NCBI RefSeq assembly: GCF_039697315.1
Contig: NZ_CP155619.1
Coordinates: forward strand, 5,456,001-5,520,000
Direction: 5' to 3'
DNA length: 64,000 nt
Source of the DNA: Pseudomonas abietaniphila
GTDB lineage: Bacteria > Pseudomonadota > Gammaproteobacteria > Pseudomonadales > Pseudomonadaceae
How positions within the stretch are numbered: position 1 is the stretch's first letter; each line of letters starts with the position of its first letter. This document shows, piece after piece, positions 8,495 to 17,614 of this stretch. Position numbers and translations under genes: made by a program. The notes under the pieces were generated by a model. That model was not told the DNA's origin, ran no database searches, and saw only the letters and a program-made list of their open reading frames with translations.

Positions 8495-10180
8495 ATGGCC
8501 ACTCATAAAGGGGCAAGGGCAAACTCGCGCCCGATATTTGCCCGACACCCACTGGTATTTGCATTAACAGCCGTATTCGGCGGTGTACCGCTGGTGCAAG
8601 CGTTTGATTTCGACACGGGGAATCCGGATATCCGGACGCGCTGGGACAACACGCTCAAGTACAGCTCGGCCTGGCGGACCAAAAGTGCCTCGTCGCAACT
8701 CACCAACAGCAGTACGTCGGTAAACGGGGACGACGGTGATCGCAACTTCGGCAAGGGCTTGATTTCCAGTCGCCTGGATTTGCTCTCTGAATTCGACATC
8801 AGTTACCAGAACTTCGGCGCCCGGCTGAGCGGCGCCGCCTGGTACGACGACGTCTACAACAAGCAGAACGACAACAACTCGCCGGGCACCGTCAACAGCG
8901 TCTCGGTGAATTACGACCATTTCACGGATCGCACCCGGAATTTGCACGGCCGCCAGGCGGAACTGCTCGACGCCTTCATTTACGGCAAAGGCGATCTGGG
9001 CGAAATGCCGGTGTCCGGACGCATCGGTCAGTACGCGATGCAATGGGGTGAAAGTCTGTTTTACGGCATGAATGGCATTGCCGGAGGCATGGCGCCTATT
9101 GATGTTGTGAAGGGTGTGTCAGTGCCCAACACCCAGTTCAAGGAATTGATACGGCCGGTCAACCAGATGTCCGGGCAGTTGCAGATCACGCCGGATGTCT
9201 CGATTGGCGCGTATTACCAGTTTGAGTGGGAAGCGAACCGGTTGCCGGGTTCGGGCAGTTACTTCTCGTCCTTCGATGCCATCGGTCAAGGCAACGAACG
9301 CCTGTTCGCGGGCGCACCACTTTTCCCCGGCGCTCAGCCGCTGGCTTTCTACCATGGCTCTGACAAACAGGCGAAAGACTCGGGGCAGGGTGGCGTACAG
9401 GTCAAGTGGCGCACCGAAAACTATGACTTCGGCGTCTATGCCATTCGCTTCCACGACAAAAACCCGCAGTTACTGGTCCGTCCGGATTTCGCCAACCTGA
9501 ACCCGCTGACCGGTGATGCCGGTGAATACAGCTGGGTTTACGGGGAAGGCATCAAGGCATTGGGCGCCAGTTTTTCCACCACGGTGGATGCCTTCAATAT
9601 CGCAGGCGAGATGTCGACGCGCTGGGACCAGCCGCTGGCGTCGACCAACCAGCGCACGCTGTTGCCGGGCGAAGGCATCTCCAATGAAGCGGACGATGCG
9701 TTGTATGCAACGGGGCGCACATTGCACGCCAACCTTTCGTGGCTGGCGACGTTGAGTCCGAACTTCTTAGCGCAGGAAACCAGTTTTCTGGGTGAGTTCG
9801 CGTGGAACCGCACCCTGAGCGTTACCCGCAATCCGGACGCCGTCGATCACAACGCCGATCGTGACGCGTGGAGCTTCAGAACCGTTTACGAGCCGATGTA
9901 TCGCCAGGCGTTTTCCGGCATGGACATCAGCATCCCCTTCGGCGTGAGTTTTACCCATGGCGCTTCAGAGTCGCTGGGGACTGCCTTCGGTACCGACCGA
10001 GGCGGCGACATCAACATCGGCGTCAAGGGTAACTACCTCAACACCTGGAACCTGGGGCTCACGTACACCCACTACTACGGCCCGGCCAACACCTTTCTCG
10101 ACGCCAGTAACAACTACACCTTCGAACAGTCGCTCAAGGACCGAGATTTCGTCGCCTTCAGCGTCAGCCGTACTTTTTGA
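8495..10180 (+). CDS. DUF1302 outer-membrane protein
   Basis: This is a protein of about 561 residues with an N-terminal signal peptide ending near VPLVQA, then FDFDTGNPDIRTRWDNTLKY, characteristic of DUF1302 proteins. The body alternates aromatic/polar beta-strands and ends with Phe (SRTF), as outer-membrane barrels do. Such proteins are found with DUF1329, YCF48 and MMPL proteins in clusters for hydrophobic or aromatic substrates, so a role in moving such compounds across the outer membrane is inferred. The ATG at 8495 has AGAGGGA upstream; a TTG directly before it is less likely. The DUF1329 ATG begins 18 bp after the stop. Confidence 0.85.
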   Translation: MATHKGARANSRPIFARHPLVFALTAVFGGVPLVQAFDFDTGNPDIRTRWDNTLKYSSAWRTKSASSQLTNSSTSVNGDDGDRNFGKGLISSRLDLLSEFDISYQNFGARLSGAAWYDDVYNKQNDNNSPGTVNSVSVNYDHFTDRTRNLHGRQAELLDAFIYGKGDLGEMPVSGRIGQYAMQWGESLFYGMNGIAGGMAPIDVVKGVSVPNTQFKELIRPVNQMSGQLQITPDVSIGAYYQFEWEANRLPGSGSYFSSFDAIGQGNERLFAGAPLFPGAQPLAFYHGSDKQAKDSGQGGVQVKWRTENYDFGVYAIRFHDKNPQLLVRPDFANLNPLTGDAGEYSWVYGEGIKALGASFSTTVDAFNIAGEMSTRWDQPLASTNQRTLLPGEGISNEADDALYATGRTLHANLSWLATLSPNFLAQETSFLGEFAWNRTLSVTRNPDAVDHNADRDAWSFRTVYEPMYRQAFSGMDISIPFGVSFTHGASESLGTAFGTDRGGDINIGVKGNYLNTWNLGLTYTHYYGPANTFLDASNNYTFEQSLKDRDFVAFSVSRTF

Positions 10181-10197
10181 GCCTGGGAACAACTGCC

Positions 10198-11571
10198 ATG
10201 ACTACGTGTAAAACCGTGCCCCTTCGCAAAAAAATGACGCTTCTTCTTACGTCGCTGGCGGCTGCCCTGCTGGTGTCTCAGGGGGCTTTGGCAGCGGATG
10301 CTGCTGACCTGAAAACCACCCTCACGCCCCTGGGCGCCGAGCGGGCTGGCAACGCCGACGGCAGCATTCCTGCCTGGACCGGGGGGTTGACCAAAGTCGA
10401 CCCTGGCTACAAAGAGGGCGGCAAGCGCACCGACCCTTTTGCCGCCGAGAAGCCGGTGTTCAGCATCACCTCGAAGAACATCGGACAGTACGCCGACAAA
10501 GTCACGCCGGGCATTCAGGCGATGTTGAAGAAATACCCGGACAGCTATCGACTGGACGTTTACCCCACGCACCGGACAGCTGCAGCGCCACAGTCGGTGT
10601 ATGACGCCACCTATGCCAACGCAAGCAAGACCCGACTGGTCGACAGTTCAGCCGGTCTGATTCCCCAGGACGGTGAGGGCGGCATTCCCTTTCCTTTGGC
10701 GAAGGACGGCGTTCAAGCCATCTGGAACCATTTGATGCGGTGGCGCGCCGCGTCGTGGCATACGGATTTCTCCCAATACCTGACGACCTCCGATGGCAAG
10801 CATGTGCTGACCAACGATTCGCGTGCGGACTATCAGATGCCCTGGTATTTGCCGGACGGCGGGAAGAAGGACGGCACCTTCTGGAGCATTCGCATGATCA
10901 ACGACGGCCCGCCGTTGCGCGCCGGTGAAGCCATCACGGGCCGTGAAAACGTGAATGCCGACAACACCGGCGCCTGGACGTATTTGCCTGGCCAACGGCG
11001 CGTCCGCCGTCTGCCCAACGCGTGCTGCGACACGCCGACACCGGCCACTGCCGGTGTGATGAGCTTCGACGAGCTGTACGTCTTCACGGGCCGGGTCGAC
11101 CGTTTTGACTGGAAATTGGTGGGCAAGAAGGAGATGTACATCCCCTACAACTCCAACAAGGTCTTCACGGCTGCCAGTCCCGAAGCCTTGCTGGGTGATC
11201 ACCACTTGAATCCCGATGTACTGCGTTGGGAGCTGCACCGTGTATGGGTCGTTGAGGCAACGCTCAAATCCGGCAAGCGTCATGTGATGCCACGCAGCAC
11301 GTATTACCTGGACGAGGATACCTGGGCCGCGGTGCTGGGCGAGCGCTATGACGCTCAGAACCAACTGGCCAAAGTGCTGTGGACCACGCCGGTCGTGCTG
11401 CCCGATTTGCCGGGTGTCGTGACGGTGACCAACGGCTTCTACGACTTGCTCTCCAGCACCTGGTTCACCGGTGACATCTTTGCTGGAAAGAGTGAGCAGT
11501 ATCGCGTGGTGCAGGCCTACAAGGATTCGGTGTTCACGCCGGACGCCCTGGCTGGCGAAGGCGTGCGCTGA
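10198..11571 (+). CDS. DUF1329 periplasmic/outer-membrane protein
   Basis: This is a 457-residue protein with a clear signal peptide (KKMTLLLTSLAAALLVSQGALA followed by AD; both given in short form). The mature part starts with LTPLGAERAGNADGSIPAWTG, in which 'GAERAGNADGSIPAWTGG' marks DUF1329. This family has a LolA/LolB-like fold and is nearly always encoded beside DUF1302. It is inferred to work with the DUF1302 barrel and the MMPL protein in handling a hydrophobic ligand. The ATG at 10198 is preferred to an upstream TTG that overlaps the previous gene. Its stop overlaps the YCF48 start region by 1-2 bp distance, so the genes are coupled. Confidence 0.83.
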   Translation: MTTCKTVPLRKKMTLLLTSLAAALLVSQGALAADAADLKTTLTPLGAERAGNADGSIPAWTGGLTKVDPGYKEGGKRTDPFAAEKPVFSITSKNIGQYADKVTPGIQAMLKKYPDSYRLDVYPTHRTAAAPQSVYDATYANASKTRLVDSSAGLIPQDGEGGIPFPLAKDGVQAIWNHLMRWRAASWHTDFSQYLTTSDGKHVLTNDSRADYQMPWYLPDGGKKDGTFWSIRMINDGPPLRAGEAITGRENVNADNTGAWTYLPGQRRVRRLPNACCDTPTPATAGVMSFDELYVFTGRVDRFDWKLVGKKEMYIPYNSNKVFTAASPEALLGDHHLNPDVLRWELHRVWVVEATLKSGKRHVMPRSTYYLDEDTWAAVLGERYDAQNQLAKVLWTTPVVLPDLPGVVTVTNGFYDLLSSTWFTGDIFAGKSEQYRVVQAYKDSVFTPDALAGEGVR

Positions 11572-11572
11572 T

Positions 11573-12619
11573 ATGAACGGCAAACGTTGGCTGGCCCTGT
11601 GCCTGGTGGCGGTCGTACCGCCGCTGCTGGCAGCCCCTCCTGTCGATGTGCTGAGTCGCCCGGCAACGCAGTCAGTGCAGGCGCTGCACGGCGTCATGCA
11701 GGCCATTACCCGTGCAGGGGATCGATTGGTCGCGGTGGGAGAGCGTGGCACCGTTCTGCTCTCTGATGATAACGGCGCGAGTTGGCGTCAGGCGGCGGTC
11801 CCTGTGAGCAGTACGCTGACCGCGGTGCAGTTTGTGGGGCAACAAGGTTGGGCGGTGGGCCATGCCGGTGTGGTGCTGCACAGCACAGACGGCGGAGAGC
11901 ATTGGGCGCTTCAGCTGGATGGGCGTGTTCTCGCCGCGCTGGAACTGAAGGCCGCGCAGCAGCAAGGCGACGAACGTCGGCTCGCCGCTGCACGGCAAGG
12001 GGTCAACGATGGCGCGGACAAGCCGCTCATGGCGCTCAGCTTCACCGACGCGCTCAACGGCATCGTCGTGGGTGCCTACGGACTGGCGCTGACCACTCAC
12101 GACGGTGGTCAGACGTGGTCATCGCTCATGGGGCGTCTGCCTAATCCTCAAGGGCTTCATCTGTACGCCGTCGCACAAACAGGCGGTCACGTTTACGTGG
12201 CGGGTGAACAGGGCCTGTTCCTGCGATCACTCGACCATGGCGAGCATTTCGAGGCGGTCGATACGCCTTACGAGGGCAGTTATTTCACCCTCGCCGTACA
12301 GGGCGATGGCTCCGTCTGGGTCGCGGGCCTTCGCGGCAAGGTTTTCCGGGTCGGCAATGACGGACAGACCTTCGCCGAGGTGGTCAACCCGCTTCTCGTT
12401 TCCATCAACGATATGCGTCTGCTCGGTCAGCAACTTGTCCTGGTCAACCAGGCGGGCGGCGTGTTGCAGGCATCGGCTGATCGCACCCATCTGGCTCCAC
12501 TCGCGCTGCCACCCGGACCACCCCTGACGGCCATCGCCCAGGCGGCCGACGGCACCCTGGTGGGCGTCGGTTTTGCCGGACCTGCGCGCCTGGCCACGCC
12601 CTTGAACGCTGTGGAGTAA
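11573..12619 (+). CDS. YCF48/BNR-repeat beta-propeller protein, secreted
   Basis: This is a 348-residue protein that begins with a signal peptide (MNGKRWLALCLVAVVPPLLA). Repeated BNR/YCF48 strands are visible: VGERGTVLLSDDNGASW, VGHAGVVLHSTDGGEHW, VGAYGLALTTHDGGQTW and AGEQGLFLRSLDHGEHF, consistent with a propeller of about six blades. In plants and cyanobacteria YCF48 is a photosystem assembly factor; here it is a periplasmic relative always placed with MMPL transporters. The ATG at 11573 is 1 bp after the DUF1329 stop, so translation is coupled. Its exact task, perhaps a periplasmic adaptor for the MMPL pump, is inferred. Confidence 0.83.
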   Translation: MNGKRWLALCLVAVVPPLLAAPPVDVLSRPATQSVQALHGVMQAITRAGDRLVAVGERGTVLLSDDNGASWRQAAVPVSSTLTAVQFVGQQGWAVGHAGVVLHSTDGGEHWALQLDGRVLAALELKAAQQQGDERRLAAARQGVNDGADKPLMALSFTDALNGIVVGAYGLALTTHDGGQTWSSLMGRLPNPQGLHLYAVAQTGGHVYVAGEQGLFLRSLDHGEHFEAVDTPYEGSYFTLAVQGDGSVWVAGLRGKVFRVGNDGQTFAEVVNPLLVSINDMRLLGQQLVLVNQAGGVLQASADRTHLAPLALPPGPPLTAIAQAADGTLVGVGFAGPARLATPLNAVE

Positions 12620-12623
12620 GCCC

Positions 12624-15095
12624 ATGCATGCCGCGAACCCACCAGGCTCGATGCCCTTGAATGGCAACCTTGCCGATTTCGATCAGCGCTCTGGCTCTCT
12701 GCTTGAGCGAGCGCTGTTTAACCACCGTCGTATCGTCCTTGTGCTGTGCCTGTTGGTCACGGCGCTGTTGGGCTGGCAAGCGACACGGCTTCAGCTCAAC
12801 GCCAGCTTTGAAAAGATGATCCCGACCGATCACCCCTTCATCGCCAACTATCTGCAGCACCGCCAGGAGCTGTCGGGTCTGGGTAATGCCGTGCGCATCG
12901 CGGTCATCAATACCCGCGGGGGGATCTACGACGCGCATTACCTGGAGACCCTGCAAAAACTTAACGATGCCGTTTACCTGCTGCCGGGCGTGGACCGTGC
13001 ATTCATGAAGTCGCTGTGGACGCCCGCCACCCGATGGGTAGGCGTGACCGAAGAGGGGCTGGAGGGTGGACCGGTCATTCCTGACGGGTATGACGGTTCC
13101 GCCGCCAGTCTGGACGCACTCAAGCGCAATATCGAACGCTCCAACGAGATCGGGCAGTTGGTGGCGTTTGACCAGCAATCGAGCATCCTTTACGTGCCGT
13201 TGCTGACCACCACTGCCGATGGCCGAGCGCTGGATTACACGGTGCTCTCGCAGCAACTGGAGGCGCTTCGGGCGCAGTATCAGGATGTATCCATCGAGAT
13301 TCGCATCACCGGGTTCGCCAAGGTGGTCGGGGATCTGATTCAGGGGCTCAGGCAAATCCTGCTGTTCTTCGGCGCAGCCATTGCCATCACCGCGGCGGTG
13401 CTCTACTGGTACACCCGGTGCCTGCGCAGCACGGTATTGGTGATGAGTTGTTCGCTGGTGGCGGTGGTCTGGCAGTTGGGCCTGCTCCCTCTGCTCGGGT
13501 TCGAGCTGGACCCGTATTCGGTGCTGGTGCCTTTTCTGATCTTCGCCATCGGCATGAGCCATGGCGCACAGAAAATGAACGGGATCATGCAGGACATCGG
13601 CCGGGGCATGCACCGGCTGGTGGCCGCGCGTTTTACCTTCCGCCGGTTGTTTCTGGCCGGGCTCACGGCACTGCTGTGTGACGCGGTGGGCTTTGCGGTC
13701 TTGATGATCATCAAGATTCAGGTCATACAGGACCTGGCGGTGATCGCCAGCATCGGCGTGGCGGTGTTGATCTTCACCAATCTGATTCTGCTACCGGTGC
13801 TGCTGTCCTATCTGGGCGTGAGCGCAGTGGCTGCCAAGCGCAGCCTTCGCAGTGAGGAGGCCGACATGGCGGGCGCGGTGCGCCATCCTGCCTGGCGTTT
13901 CCTCGACCTTTTCACGCAGCGACGCTGGGCGGCGACTTGCGTGCTGATCGCGTCCGTTCTGGCGGTGGCGGGTTATCTGGTGAGCCTGCACCTCAAAGTG
14001 GGTGACCTGGACGCCGGCGCCCCTGAGCTGCGCGCCGACTCCCGATACAACCAGGACAATGCCTATTTGACGCAGCACTACGGCGCCAGCAGCGATGTCT
14101 TTGCGGTCATGGTCAAGACGGCCCCAGGGGGCTGTTCCAGCTACGACACCTTGCAACGGGTCGATAACCTGGACTGGCAATTGCGCGGCCTTGCGGGTGT
14201 GGATTCCACCAACTCGCTGGCGCTGCTTAACCGTCGGGTGCTGGTGGGCTTATCCGAGGGCAACCCCAAGTGGTACGAGCTGCTTAACAACCAGGCGACC
14301 CTGAACATGGTCACGGCCGGCGCGCCGCGAGGCCTGTACAACGAAGACTGCAGTTTGCTGACCCTGTACGCCTTCCTGACCGATCACAAAGCCGACACCC
14401 TGGAACGCGTGGTGTCCAGCGTTCAAGGCTTTGCGAGAGAAAACGACAGCGACCAGGCGCAGTTCCTGCTGGCGGCCGGCAGTTCGGGCATCGAAGCGGC
14501 CACCAACATCGTGGTCAAGCAAGCCAGTCACGAGATGCTCTGGTGGGTCTACGGCGCGGTCTGTCTGCTGTGCCTCGTCACGTTCCGCAGCTGGCGGGCC
14601 GTCCTTTGCGCGGTCTTGCCGCTGATGCTCACGTCCATTCTGTGCGAAGCATTGATGGTGTGGCTGGGGATCGGGGTGAAGGTGGCGACGTTGCCGGTGA
14701 TTGCCCTCGGTGTAGGCATCGGCGTCGACTATGCGCTGTACGTGATGAGCATTGTCCTGGCCGAAATGCGCCGTGGGTCGACCCTGTCCCAAGCCTATTA
14801 CCGAGCGCTGCAGTTCACCGGAAAGGTCGTGATGTTGACCGGCGTGACGCTGGCGATCGGCGTCGGCACCTGGATGTTTTCACCTATCAAGTTCCAGGCG
14901 GACATGGGGGTGCTGCTGGCCTTCATGTTTGTCTGGAACATGGTCGGCGCGTTGGTCCTTCTGCCCGCGCTGGCGTATTTCCTTCTGCCACAACGGCCGG
15001 TGCGGGTGAACACACCGGCGCCTGCAACATTCGCTGCCCGGCGTCCGTTGAAGCACAAGGCACCACAACGTCTGGAGGTGCGTCATGACAGCTGA
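12624..15095 (+). CDS. MMPL/RND-superfamily transporter
   Basis: This 823-residue inner-membrane protein has the single-chain MMPL layout. One membrane helix lies near residue 30-55, a large periplasmic loop follows with LNASFEKMIPTDHPFIANY, then about five helices (about 235-410), a second helix and loop (about 435-630) and about five more helices to 810. GLGNAV and 'DPYSVLVPFLIFAIGMSHG' type segments (conserved helix 4 charges) are visible. The family exports lipids or hydrophobic molecules with proton force. It follows YCF48 by 4 bp and overlaps the MFS gene by 11 bp, forming a transport module with DUF1302/DUF1329/YCF48. Confidence 0.87.
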   Translation: MHAANPPGSMPLNGNLADFDQRSGSLLERALFNHRRIVLVLCLLVTALLGWQATRLQLNASFEKMIPTDHPFIANYLQHRQELSGLGNAVRIAVINTRGGIYDAHYLETLQKLNDAVYLLPGVDRAFMKSLWTPATRWVGVTEEGLEGGPVIPDGYDGSAASLDALKRNIERSNEIGQLVAFDQQSSILYVPLLTTTADGRALDYTVLSQQLEALRAQYQDVSIEIRITGFAKVVGDLIQGLRQILLFFGAAIAITAAVLYWYTRCLRSTVLVMSCSLVAVVWQLGLLPLLGFELDPYSVLVPFLIFAIGMSHGAQKMNGIMQDIGRGMHRLVAARFTFRRLFLAGLTALLCDAVGFAVLMIIKIQVIQDLAVIASIGVAVLIFTNLILLPVLLSYLGVSAVAAKRSLRSEEADMAGAVRHPAWRFLDLFTQRRWAATCVLIASVLAVAGYLVSLHLKVGDLDAGAPELRADSRYNQDNAYLTQHYGASSDVFAVMVKTAPGGCSSYDTLQRVDNLDWQLRGLAGVDSTNSLALLNRRVLVGLSEGNPKWYELLNNQATLNMVTAGAPRGLYNEDCSLLTLYAFLTDHKADTLERVVSSVQGFARENDSDQAQFLLAAGSSGIEAATNIVVKQASHEMLWWVYGAVCLLCLVTFRSWRAVLCAVLPLMLTSILCEALMVWLGIGVKVATLPVIALGVGIGVDYALYVMSIVLAEMRRGSTLSQAYYRALQFTGKVVMLTGVTLAIGVGTWMFSPIKFQADMGVLLAFMFVWNMVGALVLLPALAYFLLPQRPVRVNTPAPATFAARRPLKHKAPQRLEVRHDS

Positions 15096-16263
15096 ACCAC
15101 GCTCTGCGGGTATGCCGCAATCCGTCTTGCTGCTGCTGGGCAGTTGCCTCCCGGTTCTCGGGGCGGTGTTGCTGGCGCCTGTGCTGCCCCGCATGCAGGC
15201 GCACTTTGCCGAGACCCCGGGTGCGGCTGTGCTCGTGCCGGTCGCGCTGACCCTTCCCGCGCTGATGATTGCCGTCCTCGCGCCATTTGCCGGGATGATC
15301 GTCGATCGCGTCGGGCGCAAGCCGCTGCTGCTGATGGCGATGCTTCTGTACACCGTCTGCGGCACCTTGCCGCTGTGGCTAGAGTCCTTGGAGGCCATCG
15401 TGATCAGTCGCGGGGGTATCGGACTGGCTGAAGCGGGCATCATGACCTGCTGCACCACGCTGATGGGGGACTACTACCAAGGCGGGCGACGTGAGCGATT
15501 GTTTGCCCTCCAAATGGTCGCGACCTCGTTGTCTGCCGCCCTGTTCATGGGGGTGGGGGGCTACCTTGGACAGGACAGCTGGCGCACGCCATTCAGTTTG
15601 TATTCGGTGGGTCTGGTGTTTTTGCCGCTGATGGCGCTCTGGCTGTGGGAGCCGGTATCGCAAAAGGTTTCCGAGCAAGGCGGGGCACCGATGCCTTGGT
15701 CGAGATTGCGACCGCTGTTGGGTCTGGCCTTGTTGGCTGGGTTGAGCTTGTTCATCGTGCCCGTGCAGGCCGGATATCTGCTCAATCTGTTGGGCGTCGA
15801 CTCACCTCAACAAATCGGCATGACCATGGGCGGAAACCAGTTGGGCGTTGTGCTGGGGGCGCTGAGTTTCCGGCTGATTGGCAGCACTCGACCCGCCCGT
15901 TTGTTGCTGCTGGCATTCGCACTGGCCGGCACCGGCGGATTACTCATGGCGGCGGCAGGATCACATCGAACGCTGTCGATGGCCGTTTTCATCAACGGCC
16001 TGGGCATTGGCCTGCTGTTGCCAACGCTGATCACCCGGATCATGGCGCTGGTTGATTTCAACCAGCGGGGGCGGGCGAGCGGCTTCTTCACCGCCGCGAT
16101 ATTCGCCGGTGAATTCATCAGCCCGCTGGTGGTGCTGATGATGACGCAAGGCGCCAGTTCGGCGTTGCCCACAGCGCTCGCCATCATCGGCGGCCTGCAA
16201 TGCGTGATCGCGTTGTGCTGTTTGAAAGTTTCCGCTCCGGTTGCGATAGGAGAACAGGCATGA
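15085..16263 (+). CDS. MFS transporter
   Basis: This 392-residue, 12-helix major facilitator has the loop 2-3 motif GMIVDRVGRKPLL (about 70-82), matching the G-x3-D-R-x-G-R-K/R signature, as in drug or aromatic-acid exporters. It probably imports the growth substrate or exports a toxic intermediate; direction cannot be told. Its ATG lies inside the end of the MMPL gene and its stop overlaps the next ATG (ATGA), placing it firmly in the operon. Confidence 0.85.
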   Translation: MTAEPRSAGMPQSVLLLLGSCLPVLGAVLLAPVLPRMQAHFAETPGAAVLVPVALTLPALMIAVLAPFAGMIVDRVGRKPLLLMAMLLYTVCGTLPLWLESLEAIVISRGGIGLAEAGIMTCCTTLMGDYYQGGRRERLFALQMVATSLSAALFMGVGGYLGQDSWRTPFSLYSVGLVFLPLMALWLWEPVSQKVSEQGGAPMPWSRLRPLLGLALLAGLSLFIVPVQAGYLLNLLGVDSPQQIGMTMGGNQLGVVLGALSFRLIGSTRPARLLLLAFALAGTGGLLMAAAGSHRTLSMAVFINGLGIGLLLPTLITRIMALVDFNQRGRASGFFTAAIFAGEFISPLVVLMMTQGASSALPTALAIIGGLQCVIALCCLKVSAPVAIGEQA

Positions 16264-17036
16264 ATCAGGACCTGTTCAGCCTGGCCGGAAAGACGGCGCT
16301 GATTACCGGCGCGACCCGTGGCATCGGCTTGGCGATAGCCCGCGCGTACGGGCGGGCCGGAGCCCGTTTGGTGATCACCAGCGAGAACATTGACGATTGC
16401 CGGCACGTTGCAACTACCTTGTCGCGCGAAGGAATCGACGCATGGCCCATCAACGCGGACCTCGGGCAACAGACCGACGTCAACGTGTTGGCCGATGCCG
16501 TCCTGGATCGCTTCGGAGGGCTGGATGCGCTGGTGTGCAATGCCGGGGTGGCCCCGCACATGGGGCCGCTGGCGACGGCTTGCGATCGAGATTGGGACAC
16601 CACACTGACCATCAATCTGCGCAGTGCGCTGTGGCTTACCACTGCCCTGATTCCCTCGATGGCGGCGCGTGGCGGAGGCAGTGTGGTGCTGATGGCAAGC
16701 ATTGCGGGTGTGCGCGGAAACAAGTCGCTGGGTCTTTATGGCTTGTCGAAAGCGGCACTGGTCCAACTGGCGCGAAACCTTGCGGTGGAGTGGGGGCCCG
16801 CGAACGTCAGGGTCAATGCCATCAGCCCCGGCGTCATTCAAACCGAATTCGCCCGACCCCTCACCGACTCTCCAGCCCTCATGGAAAAACGCCTGGCGCT
16901 CACCCCCTTGCGGCGGGTCGGCACGCCTGAAGAAGTCGCCGGGATGGCGCTTTTATTGGCGACAGCGGCGGGCGGTTTCATGACAGGACAAAACCTCATC
17001 ATTGACGGTGGCACCACCGTTGGCGATGGCAATTGA
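16260..17036 (+). CDS. Short-chain dehydrogenase/reductase
   Basis: This classical SDR of 258 residues has TGATRGIG near 14-21 for NAD(P) binding, the NAG strand (CNAGVAP), a catalytic Ser in MASIAG and Tyr-x3-Lys in LYGLSKAAL, ending with DGGTTV. It would oxidise or reduce an alcohol/ketone intermediate, or dehydrogenate a cis-diol. The ATG at 16260 overlaps the MFS stop as ATGA, better than an upstream in-frame start inside the MFS gene. Confidence 0.9.
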   Translation: MNQDLFSLAGKTALITGATRGIGLAIARAYGRAGARLVITSENIDDCRHVATTLSREGIDAWPINADLGQQTDVNVLADAVLDRFGGLDALVCNAGVAPHMGPLATACDRDWDTTLTINLRSALWLTTALIPSMAARGGGSVVLMASIAGVRGNKSLGLYGLSKAALVQLARNLAVEWGPANVRVNAISPGVIQTEFARPLTDSPALMEKRLALTPLRRVGTPEEVAGMALLLATAAGGFMTGQNLIIDGGTTVGDGN

Positions 17037-17050
17037 ATAAGGACGGCCAG

Positions 17051-17614
17051 ATGAAAGAATTACCTGCCTTCAAACGCGTTGTCACCGGACATACCCCCGA
17101 TGGACGGGCCACCGTGAGTCATTGTGCGGCGGCGCCCAACACCTTTGCGCTGAAGTCGGTGCCTGGCACCGTGTTCCACGAAATCTGGAGCACCGGGTCC
17201 AGCCCGGCGATGATCGACAACGGCGACGATCCCACCGCGCGTCCCTTGCACCTGAGTCCTGCTCCACTGGGCAGCCTGATTCGAGTCGTGGACATCCCGC
17301 CCGACAGCGTGCAGAACGCGATCAGCGACGAGGCCGCCGCGGCTGCCTTCGCCGAAATTGGTCAGGCGCATGCGGGTACGGGACATGCGGACGCTCGCCA
17401 CAAGCTGATGCACCGCACTGAAACGGTGGATTACGGCATTGTCACCGAGGGCGAGGTGTGGCTGGTGCTGGACAACGAGGACGTGCATCTGCGCCGGGGC
17501 GACGTGGTGGTCCAGCGTGGTACGAACCATGCCTGGAGCAACCGGACCGACGCCATGGCCCGAATGGTGTTCATCCTCCTCGATGGCCAGTTCGCACAGG
17601 TGTTGCAGTCATGA
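17051..17614 (+). CDS. Cupin-fold protein
   Basis: This 187-residue protein has a single C-terminal cupin barrel. Cupin motif 1 is degenerate, MHRTETVDYGIVTEGEVWL (about 120-138), and motif 2 is GDVVVQRGTNHAW with His160. Related small cupins accompany FAH-family hydrolases and aromatic degradation genes, but their reaction is mostly unknown. The N-terminal half (about 1-85) is an extra beta domain. The ATG at 17051 is chosen; a TTG that overlaps the SDR stop is less likely. The stop overlaps the next ATG. Confidence 0.75.
   Translation: MKELPAFKRVVTGHTPDGRATVSHCAAAPNTFALKSVPGTVFHEIWSTGSSPAMIDNGDDPTARPLHLSPAPLGSLIRVVDIPPDSVQNAISDEAAAAAFAEIGQAHAGTGHADARHKLMHRTETVDYGIVTEGEVWLVLDNEDVHLRRGDVVVQRGTNHAWSNRTDAMARMVFILLDGQFAQVLQS

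Noticed and set aside
12444..13613. A 389-codon minus-strand frame opposite the MMPL gene
   Set aside because: It is rich in His, Arg and Gln with no domain, typical of an antisense shadow frame.
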